Shown here in pieces: positions 8,131 through 16,738 of a stretch of 64,000 nt of DNA. Position 1 is the stretch's first letter. Every line of letters begins with the position of its first letter. Below the pieces are notes generated by a model. That model worked only from the letters and a program-made list of their open reading frames with translations. It did not search any database and was not told the origin of the DNA. A program made the translations under genes and the position numbers. The stretch comes from Lachnospiraceae bacterium (lineage in GTDB: Bacteria; Bacillota; Clostridia; Lachnospirales; Lachnospiraceae): assembly GCA_900751995.1 (NCBI GenBank), contig CAADTP010000004.1, positions 1-64,000 of the forward strand, read 5' to 3'.

Positions 8131-8823
8131 TTACATCATTCCCGCAAACACAGACGCTCCTACAACCGTAAGCAATCCGGCTACGGCAATGGCAAGGCTG
8201 CTCATAGCTCCTTCTACCGGGCCAAGCTCCATGGCTTTGGCTGTTCCGATAGCATGGGCAGATGTTCCAAGTCCAAGACCTCTTGCGATCGGCTCCTCGA
8301 TCTTTGCGATCTTGTAGACAACCTCTGCGAGCATATTTCCCAGAACTCCTGTGATGATGATCACGGCAACGGTGATGGTCACGATACCGCCAAGCTCCTC
8401 GGAAACACCCATTCCGATGGCGGTTGTGATAGACTTCGGAAGCATAGTGACATATTCCTGATGATCAAAGCCAAACAATTTCGCCATAAGCAGAATGCTG
8501 CAAAGCCCGGCCAGCGTTCCGGAAAAGATCCCGGCAGCCACTGCCTTGAGATTTTTTTTCAGCAGATGGATCTGCTCATAAAGGGGCACTGCCAAACAGA
8601 CCGTTGCCGGGGTCAGCAGATAGCTGATATATTTTCCACCTTCATTGTAATCATCATAATCAATATGGAAGAGCAAAAGAACACCGATAACACAGATGAT
8701 GGAGATCAAAAGCGGATTAAAAATCGCCATTTTAAACTTCTTTTTCAGGATCAGACCGATCTCATAGGCGATCAGACTTATCATTGCTCCGAAAAATGCG
8801 GAGTTTTTTATGAATTCCATCAT
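8131..8823 (-). CDS. lrgB: LrgB-family membrane protein
   Basis: 230 residues, almost all hydrophobic, about seven membrane helices. Conserved LrgB blocks are PLYEQIHLLKKN, LPKSITTAIGMGVSEELGG and ARGLGLGTSAHAIGTAKA. With LrgA it forms a system first described as antiholin-like control of murein hydrolases. In several Firmicutes it acts in pyruvate uptake; which role applies here cannot be told. The start overlaps the lrgA stop (ATGA), so the two are translationally coupled. Confidence 0.93.
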   Translation of the reverse strand: MMEFIKNSAFFGAMISLIAYEIGLILKKKFKMAIFNPLLISIICVIGVLLLFHIDYDDYNEGGKYISYLLTPATVCLAVPLYEQIHLLKKNLKAVAAGIFSGTLAGLCSILLMAKLFGFDHQEYVTMLPKSITTAIGMGVSEELGGIVTITVAVIIITGVLGNMLAEVVYKIAKIEEPIARGLGLGTSAHAIGTAKAMELGPVEGAMSSLAIAVAGLLTVVGASVFAGMM

Positions 8824-9182
8824 TTTTCAGTTCCTCTCTTTCCCATACGGATCACTCCCTGTGTTACTTTTCCTGTTACGACCATTACGATCACCGTGCT
8901 GATAAACGTCATGATGAGAACCGGTACACAGATCGGTTTCAGAGTACTCCAGGCTGTGATCAGTCCCGCACCTGCCGGCACAAACATCACCGGCATGATC
9001 TCAACCAGAAAATCTGCCGCACCTTTGACCTGATCCAGCTTCAGAATACCTGTAAGCAAAGCCACCAGCATAATGATCAGTCCATAGACACTGGCCGGTA
9101 CCGGAAGTGGAAGAAAGGTTTTCAGTAATTCTCCAATGACGGAAATCAACAGGATGATGCTGAACTGCTGCACATGCTTCAT
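8820..9182 (-). CDS. lrgA: LrgA/CidA-family holin-like protein
   Basis: 120 residues with four predicted membrane helices. Family blocks visible are ISVIGELLKTFLPLPVPASVYG and ADFLVEIMPVMFVPAGAGLI. The ATG at 9182 is preferred because AGGAGGG lies 7 nt upstream; an earlier ATG at 9203 has no ribosome site. It is the first gene of lrgAB and has a long structured leader of about 135 nt carrying two hairpins and a block repeated elsewhere in the window. Confidence 0.92.
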   Translation of the reverse strand: MKHVQQFSIILLISVIGELLKTFLPLPVPASVYGLIIMLVALLTGILKLDQVKGAADFLVEIMPVMFVPAGAGLITAWSTLKPICVPVLIMTFISTVIVMVVTGKVTQGVIRMGKRGTEK

Positions 9183-9209
9183 GTTGCATCCCTCCTGATT
9201 CATGTAAAG

Positions 9210-9259
9210 CGCATATTCACATTTTGCTTTACTGCATACTCATGAACGCAGCTGCGTTC
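9210..9259 (-). repeat. leader repeat, copy 1 (upstream of lrgA)
   Basis: On the minus strand a perfect palindrome GAACGCAGCTGCGTTC (9244-9259) runs into ATGAGTATGCAG and then ARAGCRRAATGYRAAT-type sequence. Related copies lie at 24281-24338 and 61341-61397, each in the leader of an unrelated gene. This copy contains an in-frame TAA relative to the other two, so conservation is at RNA or DNA level. Confidence 0.7.
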
Positions 9260-9284
9260 ACAGTCTGCGCTCAAACGAATTTTT

Positions 9285-9307
9285 CAAAAGTGGTAAGACC
9301 ACTTTTG
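9285..9307 (-). other. leader hairpin of lrgAB
   Basis: CAAAAGTGGT and ACCACTTTTG form a 10-bp stem with a 3-nt loop, starting about 10 nt after the predicted transcription start. Because it lies inside the lrgA leader it is more likely a regulatory or stabilising hairpin than a plain terminator, though it could also stop transcripts from the phosphodiesterase gene. Confidence 0.55.
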
Positions 9308-9323
9308 TTTTAAACGTTTTTTA

Positions 9324-9351
9324 ATTATACGCTACAAATCCAAAATTACAA
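9324..9351 (-). promoter_or_regulatory. promoter of lrgAB
   Basis: TTGTAA at 9346-9351, a 16-nt spacer and TATAAT at 9324-9329 on the minus strand. The leader to the lrgA ATG would be about 135 nt. Confidence 0.7.
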
Positions 9352-9454
9352 GGATTGTATCCAATAAAATACAAAAAATCCTTTTATGCATCAGCGTATT
9401 CCAGTAATCTACAGAAACGGATCTGCATAAAAGGATCTATAAACAGGGTTCTGA

Positions 9455-9922
9455 TCATTTCCTGGAATTTTCCGCCAAAATGATTTTTTCCACCTGATAT
9501 TTGCCATCTTCCACAGTCATTACCGCCATGGTAACCTCTCCGCCAAAACGGCTTCTTCCACAGCTTCCCGGATTCAGCCACAGTCTGCCATCGATCATCT
9601 TCTCAAAATATTTGTGAGTATGCCCGAAGATGACCACCTGTGTGTCCCCCAGCTCCCACGCAACGTCTTTTTTGTTATGGACCATAAAAAATTTCACGCC
9701 GCCAATGGTAAAGCTTAGACTGGTGCGAAGATTTTCCGCCCAGTCTTTATCATTATTTCCACGGACCACATAGAGATTCCCCATGGAACGCAGTACATCC
9801 AGGATCTCATCTTTATTGACATCTCCGGCATGAAGAATGTATTTGCAGTCTTTTAAGATTTCCAGTACCTCAGGCCGCAGAAGACCGTGAGTGTCTGATA
9901 TGATGCCGATTTTTTCTTTCAT
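9455..9922 (-). CDS. YfcE/MJ0936-family metallophosphodiesterase
   Basis: 155 residues. Calcineurin-like metal ligands are all present: GIISDTHG near the N-terminus, HAGDV, RGNND, MVHN and FGHTH, followed by LNPGSCGRSRFGG. Such proteins hydrolyse phosphodiesters with Mn2+ or similar metals; the physiological substrate is unknown. The ATG at 9922 (MKEKIGIISDTHG) is preferred to one 30 nt upstream because it matches the usual family start and has AGGA 8 nt before it. Monocistronic in appearance. Confidence 0.92.
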   Translation of the reverse strand: MKEKIGIISDTHGLLRPEVLEILKDCKYILHAGDVNKDEILDVLRSMGNLYVVRGNNDKDWAENLRTSLSFTIGGVKFFMVHNKKDVAWELGDTQVVIFGHTHKYFEKMIDGRLWLNPGSCGRSRFGGEVTMAVMTVEDGKYQVEKIILAENSRK

Positions 9923-10108
9923 GATCTCTATCCTGCTCCAATCCTTTATCATTATCGCCTTTTACCTTTTGCAGCTCACGCTATGACCGGCAATACTCTT
10001 CACAATACATAAATATTTAACAGCTGCTTCTTTTCACACCATTTCAGAAATTTTCTTAATTGGATCAAGCCGATATTCGCAATCCTGCAGAGGACTTACC
10101 TGATTCGC

Positions 10109-11341
10109 TTAAAACAATTCTATTTTTCCATATTCCCCGTCAGATCCCGGTTTCCGCACCACTTCTCCTGCACGGAGCCGCCGGATGCCTTCCGCCAGAA
10201 CTTCTCCGCCGGCTTTTCGGATATCTTCCGGCGGAACCTCTCTTAATATGGTAAATTCCGCACCCAGTCTTTCAAGCAGCGCCTCGTACTGTCCCTGAAC
10301 TTTTTTGCTTGCCGTGGAAAATCCCACACATGCGGAGATCACCTCCGGCAGCGGCATCAGGCTTTCATAAGGACGGCCGCTTTCCGGCATGGCCGCTGAA
10401 CTCTCATCACGGTCAGATAACTGCAGGATCCGGTGATCCACACCCATAGTCAGCTTCTTTCCGCAGACCGGGCAGATACCGTTATACATCTCTGCTTCTT
10501 TCGGGCTCAGGCACACACCGCATTTCCGGTGCCCGTCAAAATGATACTTTCCTTCTTCCGGAAAAAATTCAATCGTCCCTTCAAGACCTTTTCCGTTCTG
10601 CACTGCATCCCACAATCCCTGATAGGAAAGCTCTATATCCAGAAGATCCGCTTCCCTTCCCAGCTTCGACGGTGAATGTGCATCCGAATGGGACACCAGC
10701 TGATAGCCATCCAGCGCCGAGATCTGCCAGTTCATCGCCGGATCTGAAGAAAGTCCTGTCTCCAGGGCATGGATGTAAGGTGTCAGTTCTTCAAAGCATT
10801 CTTCTATGGTGTCAAATCCGGACTTCGCTCCAAACAGGGAAAAATGTGGGGTCCAGATATGCGCGGGAATATAGATACCCTCCTCACTGACCTCCAGCAT
10901 CAGTTCCAGAAGATCATGGCAGGGCAGCCCCAAAATAGGACGTCCGTCTGAATGGATATTTCCGATCTTTTCCAGCCTTGCGGCAAAAGCATCTGCCTCA
11001 TTGAATCCCGGAAGCAGGATCAGGCTGTGCACCTTCCTGGTTTTTCCGCCTTTTTTATAGATGGAACTGATCTCACCGGACAGTACAAACCTGGGTGCTT
11101 TTCCAGGATAGCGTGCTGCCTCCGGCAAAACATATTCATCTTTCAGCCGGAACAGTCCCTGTTCTGCAGGGATCAGCTTCGCCTTCAACTCCTGCCGCCA
11201 GATGGGATGTGTCATATCTCCTGTTCCAAGTAGTGTAATTCCTTTTTTCCGCGCCCAGAGATCCAGCATCTCCGGCGTGCCATCTTTGCTGGTTGCCATG
11301 GAATATCTGGAATGTATGTGCAGGTCTGCGATCTGTTTCAA
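10109..11341 (-). CDS. endonuclease Q-like PHP-domain DNA repair protein
   Basis: 410 residues from a TTG start 7 nt after AGGAGG. An N-terminal PHP metallo-phosphoesterase domain (ADLHIHSRYSM, later SHSDAHSPSKLGREADLL) is followed by a zinc-finger-like CGVC-x15-CPVCGK block near residue 280 and a C-terminal helix-hairpin-helix-like region. The domain order matches endonuclease Q, which nicks DNA 5' of deaminated bases or abasic sites in archaea and some bacteria. Assignment rests on architecture; catalytic activity is inferred. Gene ends 186 nt before yfcE and appears to stand alone. Confidence 0.82.
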   Translation of the reverse strand: MKQIADLHIHSRYSMATSKDGTPEMLDLWARKKGITLLGTGDMTHPIWRQELKAKLIPAEQGLFRLKDEYVLPEAARYPGKAPRFVLSGEISSIYKKGGKTRKVHSLILLPGFNEADAFAARLEKIGNIHSDGRPILGLPCHDLLELMLEVSEEGIYIPAHIWTPHFSLFGAKSGFDTIEECFEELTPYIHALETGLSSDPAMNWQISALDGYQLVSHSDAHSPSKLGREADLLDIELSYQGLWDAVQNGKGLEGTIEFFPEEGKYHFDGHRKCGVCLSPKEAEMYNGICPVCGKKLTMGVDHRILQLSDRDESSAAMPESGRPYESLMPLPEVISACVGFSTASKKVQGQYEALLERLGAEFTILREVPPEDIRKAGGEVLAEGIRRLRAGEVVRKPGSDGEYGKIELF

Positions 11342-11395
11342 AACTTTTCCTCCTGTATCATCTTTTCCTCTGTCCACATGTACATCCTGTCTTTT

Positions 11396-11438
11396 TAACA
11401 AAAACGCAGACAAAGAAATTACCGTCTTCTTTGTCTGC
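11396..11438 (-). terminator. terminator after the MBL-fold gene
   Basis: A 12-bp stem (GCAGACAAAGAA with TTCTTTGTCTGC, 11406-11438) with a 9-nt loop is followed on the minus strand by GTTTTTGTT. Confidence 0.85.
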
Positions 11439-11488
11439 CTGAATGACCGGATCGTATATAACTCACCAGAAATCCATCTGTAACATGA

Positions 11489-12829
11489 TCAGATATCTTT
11501 ATAATACGATGGTGATATCACATCATACTCCCTGCAGGAGCATCCGTTCTCATAGCTGTCACAGCAGTCACAGTTGGAACAATACATATGCGCGTCATTA
11601 ATATAAAATAAACCGCCGTACTGCATGGAAGTGCGCTGATTCTTGGATTTCTTCTTGCTGTTGTCGTAGTAGGCTCCGTTGGGGATCATCATATTCTCCG
11701 GGGAGAAGCTGCTGAAATCAAAGAAATGGGATTCCGTACCATGATGTGGTACCTTGATACACCAGTAATGCTCATGAAGGGGAATCCTGCCATCATAGTT
11801 TTCTGCGATCATCCTCATGTACTGTGGCTGTACATCTCCGGTAAACAGAAGATTCAGCTCGCCGTCGCCGGTATTCTGAAATGCCAGACTGATCTTGTGG
11901 CGGAACTGACGCAGAAAATGCCCCTGTTTTTCCGCACTTTCCAGAAGTGCCTGAAATTCTCCGGTTGCCTGTAATTCACGGAATTTCTTTTCCAGCTTTT
12001 CTGGTTTAAGGCGACGTGCTCTCTCTTTTTCGGCTTCTTCCGGAGCCTCTGCTGTATCCTCAGCTGCTGCGCCTGTATCTTCCATTATAAGCTCCAGCTT
12101 CTCCTGCGTATATCCTTCGTTTTCCCTACCAGACTCTGTCTGTCCTGTCAAAGAGCGCTCGGATCCCTCTGTATCCTCTTCCACCAAAGATGCCTCAGAC
12201 AGTGGAGCAGATTTCTGCTCTGCTTCCGGCATCTCCTCTGTCATGGACAGGAACAGCTGACGTACCTCCTCCGCAATGTTCACAAGCTCGGTCATTGCAT
12301 TTTCATGATTCTCGATCAGGGAATTAAATACGTCCTCCGTTTCCCGGCTGACTTCCCTGAGATCCGGCCAGAGCGCTGTATATTTTCCTTCAAACTCTGA
12401 GCCTCTGGATAAAAGGTCGATCTTTACCCTTTTGGCGCAAAGAGCTTCTGCAAGGGCAAAAAGGCTGACACGTCTTCCGGGAAGACTGGCCTTTTTTGTC
12501 ACATCCGCAAGGAGCAGAAGCGCCAGTGTGTATTTCATTTCCGGACCGGAAAATACATCCGGAAGATAGATCTTTTCAAATTCATAGGCATCTCTTCGGT
12601 AACGCATCATATAAAGCAATCCGGAAACATGGTCCGGATGAAAATGTGTCAGAAGCAGATTTTTTTTGCGGATAGTGGTAAGGTCTGAGATGATCACATC
12701 AAAGACCTCTCTCCGTGGCCGCCCTTCGATCTTGCTGTTGGCTGCCCCGAAATCCACAAGCAGGCTGCTTTTTCTGTCACGGATACAGAAACAATCTCCG
12801 AACCCCACATTGTACATTCGTATTCTCAT
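11489..12829 (-). CDS. metallo-beta-lactamase-fold hydrolase with acidic insert and Cys-rich tail
   Basis: 446 residues. MBL metal ligands are THFHPDH (61-67), LLFTGDV and VPHHGTESH (360-368), as in ComEC-like stand-alone hydrolases. Between them lies a roughly 100-residue, Glu-rich, probably disordered insert (about 195-285). The C-terminus has six cysteines in 16 residues (417, 420, 422, 423, 430, 432), an unusual addition that could bind metal. Substrate unknown; nucleic acid or nucleotide is possible from the subfamily resemblance. It has its own terminator and no obvious operon partner. Confidence 0.8.
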   Translation of the reverse strand: MRIRMYNVGFGDCFCIRDRKSSLLVDFGAANSKIEGRPRREVFDVIISDLTTIRKKNLLLTHFHPDHVSGLLYMMRYRRDAYEFEKIYLPDVFSGPEMKYTLALLLLADVTKKASLPGRRVSLFALAEALCAKRVKIDLLSRGSEFEGKYTALWPDLREVSRETEDVFNSLIENHENAMTELVNIAEEVRQLFLSMTEEMPEAEQKSAPLSEASLVEEDTEGSERSLTGQTESGRENEGYTQEKLELIMEDTGAAAEDTAEAPEEAEKERARRLKPEKLEKKFRELQATGEFQALLESAEKQGHFLRQFRHKISLAFQNTGDGELNLLFTGDVQPQYMRMIAENYDGRIPLHEHYWCIKVPHHGTESHFFDFSSFSPENMMIPNGAYYDNSKKKSKNQRTSMQYGGLFYINDAHMYCSNCDCCDSYENGCSCREYDVISPSYYKDI

Positions 12830-12913
12830 TTATTTTTCCTCTGGTTTCTTATTCAACTGACCTTTGTTTCTGCAGCTGACTCTTCTTTTTTCTTCTGTTA
12901 CTGTCTTCATTTC

Positions 12914-13408
12914 TCAGAACCAGATCTGCATATCATACCAGGTTGCTCCGCCATGACAGGAATCTGCCACACCCAGCTTCTTCAGTCCGTGGCTCTCATA
13001 GAATGGGATCATATGCTCCTTGCAGGTAAGGATCAGAGCTTTTTTTCCGCGCTCTTTCGCAAGCTCCTTGAAATATTCCACAAGCTCTCCTGCGATCCCC
13101 TGATGACGGTATTCCGGGATCACATTCAGTCCGAATACCGTCTGGATCTCCCCGTCCTTTCTGTGAAGCGTGATATCATGATAAAATTCATCCGGGAGTA
13201 CTGGTTTATCTGTGGTTCCTCCGTTGATAAAGCCTACGATTTGCTCATCCTTTACTGCTACAACGAAATTCTCCTGGAATGCTCCCATACGCTTCACAAC
13301 TTCCTCATGACTTGCTGCCTCCGCAGGTGGAAAACAGATTGCCTCGATCTCTGCCAGACGGTCCGCCTCACCAGGATCTGCCAGTCTGATCTGTAAATTT
13401 TCTGCCAT
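12914..13408 (-). CDS. GNAT-family N-acetyltransferase
   Basis: 164 residues. The acetyl-CoA-binding motif is NVIPEYRHQGIAGELVEYF with the R/Q-x-x-G-x-A signature, preceded by the beta-bulge strand VVAVKDEQIVGFINGG and followed by ALILTCKEHMIPFYESHGL. The acceptor substrate is unknown. Preceded by GAGGAGAA. It lies between the MBL gene and the transporter operon terminator and shows no functional link to either. Confidence 0.9.
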   Translation of the reverse strand: MAENLQIRLADPGEADRLAEIEAICFPPAEAASHEEVVKRMGAFQENFVVAVKDEQIVGFINGGTTDKPVLPDEFYHDITLHRKDGEIQTVFGLNVIPEYRHQGIAGELVEYFKELAKERGKKALILTCKEHMIPFYESHGLKKLGVADSCHGGATWYDMQIWF

Positions 13409-13505
13409 TTTTTGTGTTCTCCTCTATATTTATTCCGTTTTCATCCGGTTTCGATTCTTTTTTAATTATATCGGGTGAGGGAAAATGCGTCAACGTGTAA
13501 CCTGC

Positions 13506-13540
13506 AAAAAAGCCCTCAGTATTCGCACTACTGAGGGCTT
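13506..13540 (-). terminator. terminator of the first ABC importer operon
   Basis: A perfect 12-bp stem (13529-13540 with 13510-13521), a 7-nt loop and a run of six Ts on the minus strand (13506-13511). It follows the last ATPase gene by 27 nt. Confidence 0.9.
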
Positions 13541-13566
13541 CGTTCTTTTGTTTTTATCTGTCATTA

Positions 13567-14331
13567 TCACAGCACTGACCGGATCAGCTGCTCCGTATAC
13601 TCTGTCTTCGGATGCTCAATGATCTCTTCCGGTGTCCCTTCCTCTTCCACATGTCCGTCATGCATCACGATCACCCGGTCGCAGAACAGCTGGACAAGGG
13701 CCAGGTCATGGCAGATAAAAAGAAAGGACAGCTGGTTTTCTTTTTTTAACTTCTGAAGCAGCTCCATGATCTGTTTCTGCACAGTCACATCCAGGGCGCT
13801 GGTTGCTTCATCACAGATCAGCACTCTGGGTTCCACAGCCAGGGCTCTGGCAATAGCCGCTCTCTGGCACTCCCCTCCGCTGACCTGATGGGGATACCGA
13901 TCTGCATATTCCGGAGTCAGTCCGCAGGTAAGCAGAAGCTTTTCCACACGGTTCCTGGTTTCCTTCTTACTTATCCCCATATTCCGGAGACTTTCCCCGA
14001 TTCCGTCCCCAAGAGTGCATCTGGGGTCAAAGGATTCTGCCGGTGTCTGAAAAATCATCTGCATTTCCCGGTAGATTTCCCGGAGATTTTTTCCCCTTGC
14101 ATGTGTGATATCCCTTTCCATGAGAAAAATTTCTCCGGCGGTGGGTTCTGTCAGATGTGTGATCATCTTCGCCACAGTGCTTTTTCCTGAGCCGGATTCA
14201 CCTACGATTCCTAATACTTTCCCCGTTTTCAGAGAAAAGCTTACGTCTTCTACAGCCGTGAAGGATTTTTTACCGGTGGTGAAGCTTTTTTTCAAATGAT
14301 GTACTTCCAGAATGTTTTTATTTTCTGTCAT
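13567..14331 (-). CDS. Opp/Nik-type ABC importer ATPase (OppF/NikE-like)
   Basis: 254-residue cytoplasmic ATPase. Walker A GESGSGKST, the Q-loop in MQMIFQTPAESFDPR, signature VSGGECQR, Walker B VLICDEATSALD and the switch His in FICHDLALV are all present. It pairs with the preceding ATPase to drive one importer. The start overlaps the stop of that gene (ATGATGA), so the two should be made in equal amounts. The C-terminus ends at PKTEYTEQLIRSVL, the usual short OppF-like tail. Confidence 0.93.
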   Translation of the reverse strand: MTENKNILEVHHLKKSFTTGKKSFTAVEDVSFSLKTGKVLGIVGESGSGKSTVAKMITHLTEPTAGEIFLMERDITHARGKNLREIYREMQMIFQTPAESFDPRCTLGDGIGESLRNMGISKKETRNRVEKLLLTCGLTPEYADRYPHQVSGGECQRAAIARALAVEPRVLICDEATSALDVTVQKQIMELLQKLKKENQLSFLFICHDLALVQLFCDRVIVMHDGHVEEEGTPEEIIEHPKTEYTEQLIRSVL

Positions 14332-15134
14332 CATCTGCCTCCATTTCCGGCACCTGTACGTTTCAAACGAGGTACCGAACTCATAAGCTCTTTTGTATAG
14401 GGATCCTCCGGATCTGTCAGAACCTGAGCTGTTTTTCCGTATTCCCTCACCTTTCCGTTTTTCAGTACCAGAACCTTATCTGCCATTTTTTCCACCACAC
14501 CGATGTTGTGTGTGACAACAATCATGGCTGTTCCGTATTCCTTACGCATCAGCAGCATTTCCTCAACTACCTGTTTCTGTATGGTTACATCCAGGGCACT
14601 GGTAGGCTCATCTGCCAGAAGAAGCGACGGATTCTGCAGCATGGAAATACAGATTCCCACACGCTGATTCATACCGCCGGACAATTCAAATGGGTAGCTT
14701 TGCAAAACACGTTCCTCATCCTTGAGGCCAATCTTAGCCATCATCCGGACGGCGCGCTCCGCGCACTCCTTACGGCTGATCCTCTCATGCTCCCGCATAC
14801 TCTCATAAATCTGATCGCCCACGGTGCGGATGGGACAAAGGGCTGCTCCTGAATCCTGAAAGACCATGGCGATCTCAGGACCCAGAAGTCTGCGTAATTC
14901 TTTTTCCGGCATATCCACCACATTTTTTCCTTTGTACCAGATATCCCCTTCTGTCACCATGCCTTCATTTCCCAGAAGTCCCATGATTGCCTTGATGATG
15001 GTACTTTTTCCGCTTCCGGATTCGCCTACCACCCCCAGGATCTCCCCTTTATTCAGTTCCAGATCCACATCATGTACAACCGGTTCTCCGTTGTAACAGA
15101 TCGTCACATGCTCAAGCTTCAACAATGATTCCAT
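14331..15134 (-). CDS. Opp/Nik-type ABC importer ATPase (OppD/NikD-like)
   Basis: 267 residues. Walker A GESGSGKST, Q-loop in AMVFQDSGAALCPIR, signature LSGGMNQR, Walker B LLLADEPTSALD and the switch region VVTHNIGV are present. The C-terminal tail (PEDPYTKELMSSVPRL) is the one that in OppD and NikD proteins follows the oligopeptide/nickel motif. It begins 1 nt after the binding-protein gene and overlaps the next ATPase gene. Confidence 0.93.
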   Translation of the reverse strand: MESLLKLEHVTICYNGEPVVHDVDLELNKGEILGVVGESGSGKSTIIKAIMGLLGNEGMVTEGDIWYKGKNVVDMPEKELRRLLGPEIAMVFQDSGAALCPIRTVGDQIYESMREHERISRKECAERAVRMMAKIGLKDEERVLQSYPFELSGGMNQRVGICISMLQNPSLLLADEPTSALDVTIQKQVVEEMLLMRKEYGTAMIVVTHNIGVVEKMADKVLVLKNGKVREYGKTAQVLTDPEDPYTKELMSSVPRLKRTGAGNGGR

Positions 15135-15135
15135 C

Positions 15136-16692
15136 TTATTTCACTTCCAGATCTGCCGTGATCTCGTAATAATCACATGGGTGAGCAGTCAGCCCTGATA
15201 CATTTGACTTTGACACAAGTCCCATATTCAAATGAGAAACAAAGAAATACGCATCATCATCCAGAATGGTCTGCTGTGCTTCCACAGCAAGCTTGCCTCT
15301 CTCATCTGTATCAAAGGTCTCATGCAGCTTCGCTACGATATCATCAAGATCCGAATTGCTGTATTTGCCATAATTTTTGGCAGCATCAGATACAACTGTA
15401 CTTGTGAAGAAATATTCCGGATCACCGGTAGGTGCCGTTGTAAGCGAGCTTACATATACATCAAATTCTCCATTCTTTGCATACGTCGCATGGTCTGCTG
15501 TATTGTTGACATCGACCTCAATTCCGATGTCCTTTAAAGTGGACTGTGCATATTCTGCAAGCTTAGGCTGTTCCAGACGGGTCGGATAGGTCAGCCATGT
15601 GATGGACAGCTTCTTTCCGTCCTTATCTGCATAGCCATCTCCATCCGTATCTGTCCATCCGGATTCTTCCAGAAGCTTTTTCGCCTCTTCCGGATCATAG
15701 GACGGTGCCTTTACTGCATCGTTTCCATAGGAAAAGCTGCTTGGGAAGGCTCCCACTGCCGGAACACCTCGTCCTTCCATGATCACACTGCAGAAGCCGT
15801 CCTTATCGATTCCCATCTCAATGGCTTTTCTCACATTCTGATCCTGCATCAGTTCAGACTTCATATTAAACTGTCCGAAGAAACATCGGCTTGTTGCTAC
15901 AGAGCTGATCTGATAGTCCGGATTTCCGTCAAAAAGCGCATAGTTATCATACTGAAGTCCATAGGTTCCCTGTATATCGCCTGTCTGTAATGCTGCTGTC
16001 AGGGCACTTCCGTCTGAGAAGGATTTTACGATAACGTTGTCTACCTTTACATCTCCGCCCCAGTAATCCTCATTTTTTACCAGCTTAATCTCTGTTGGAG
16101 ATACCTCTGTTGCAACATAAGGGCCTGTTCCTGCCACATTTGCAGAGCCGCCCTCTCCCTGTACGCCATAATCCATATCAATGATAGCACCATATGGATC
16201 ACCGAGATAATTGATCAGTGCCGGACATGGTTCGGAAGTATGGATCGTTACTGTCATTCCATCTGCTTCGATCTTGTCGATCTTCATATCGTAAGGTGCA
16301 CGGTCATGGTTTGCGATCAGATCCTCCAGGCATTCCTTTACCGCTTCTCCGTCCATGGTTCTTCCGCTGGAAAATTTCACACCATCACGAAGGGTGATCT
16401 TTACTGTATTATCGTCTGTAAATTCATAGTCTGTAGCAAGCCATGGCTCTACCTCCATGTTGTCATTGTACTTAAACAGTGTTTCTCCTACGCCATAACG
16501 AAGACAGCTCCATCCGGAATAATTGTCGTGAGGGTTTAATCCTGCATCTCCCATTTCTTCACTATATCCGGTAGTTCCGTAAACAAAGGTCGTTCCTTCA
16601 CTCTTTTCTTTGCTTTTTGCTGCTGCCGAAACTCCTGTCATGCTCATGACCATTGCCGCTGCAAGCACTGCTGCCAGAATCTTTTTCTTCAT
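15136..16692 (-). CDS. family 5 extracellular solute-binding protein, NikA-like
   Basis: 518 residues. N-terminal signal peptide (KKKILAAVLAAAMVMSMTGVSAAA) with an Ala-x-Ala-type end and no lipobox cysteine, odd for a Gram-positive binding protein. The SBP_bac_5 fold is clear: GETLFKYNDNMEVEPWLA, ITLRDGVKFSSG, GTGPYVATEV, NEDYWGG, DYYEITADLE at the end. The sequence looks closer to nickel/metal-chelate binding proteins than to generic OppA, but the ligand is an inference. The ATG was chosen because GGAGA lies just before it; an earlier in-frame GTG has no ribosome site. Confidence 0.88.
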   Translation of the reverse strand: MKKKILAAVLAAAMVMSMTGVSAAAKSKEKSEGTTFVYGTTGYSEEMGDAGLNPHDNYSGWSCLRYGVGETLFKYNDNMEVEPWLATDYEFTDDNTVKITLRDGVKFSSGRTMDGEAVKECLEDLIANHDRAPYDMKIDKIEADGMTVTIHTSEPCPALINYLGDPYGAIIDMDYGVQGEGGSANVAGTGPYVATEVSPTEIKLVKNEDYWGGDVKVDNVIVKSFSDGSALTAALQTGDIQGTYGLQYDNYALFDGNPDYQISSVATSRCFFGQFNMKSELMQDQNVRKAIEMGIDKDGFCSVIMEGRGVPAVGAFPSSFSYGNDAVKAPSYDPEEAKKLLEESGWTDTDGDGYADKDGKKLSITWLTYPTRLEQPKLAEYAQSTLKDIGIEVDVNNTADHATYAKNGEFDVYVSSLTTAPTGDPEYFFTSTVVSDAAKNYGKYSNSDLDDIVAKLHETFDTDERGKLAVEAQQTILDDDAYFFVSHLNMGLVSKSNVSGLTAHPCDYYEITADLEVK

Positions 16693-16738
16693 AATCTCCG
16701 CTCTCACTTTCTGTGTTATGCTTATTTATAAGTGCCTG

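Noticed and set aside
9285..9307. Hairpin read as the terminator of the YfcE-like gene
   Set aside because: It lies downstream of a good promoter (9324-9351) and inside the lrgA leader, and lacks a U-run on that strand; a leader role is more likely.
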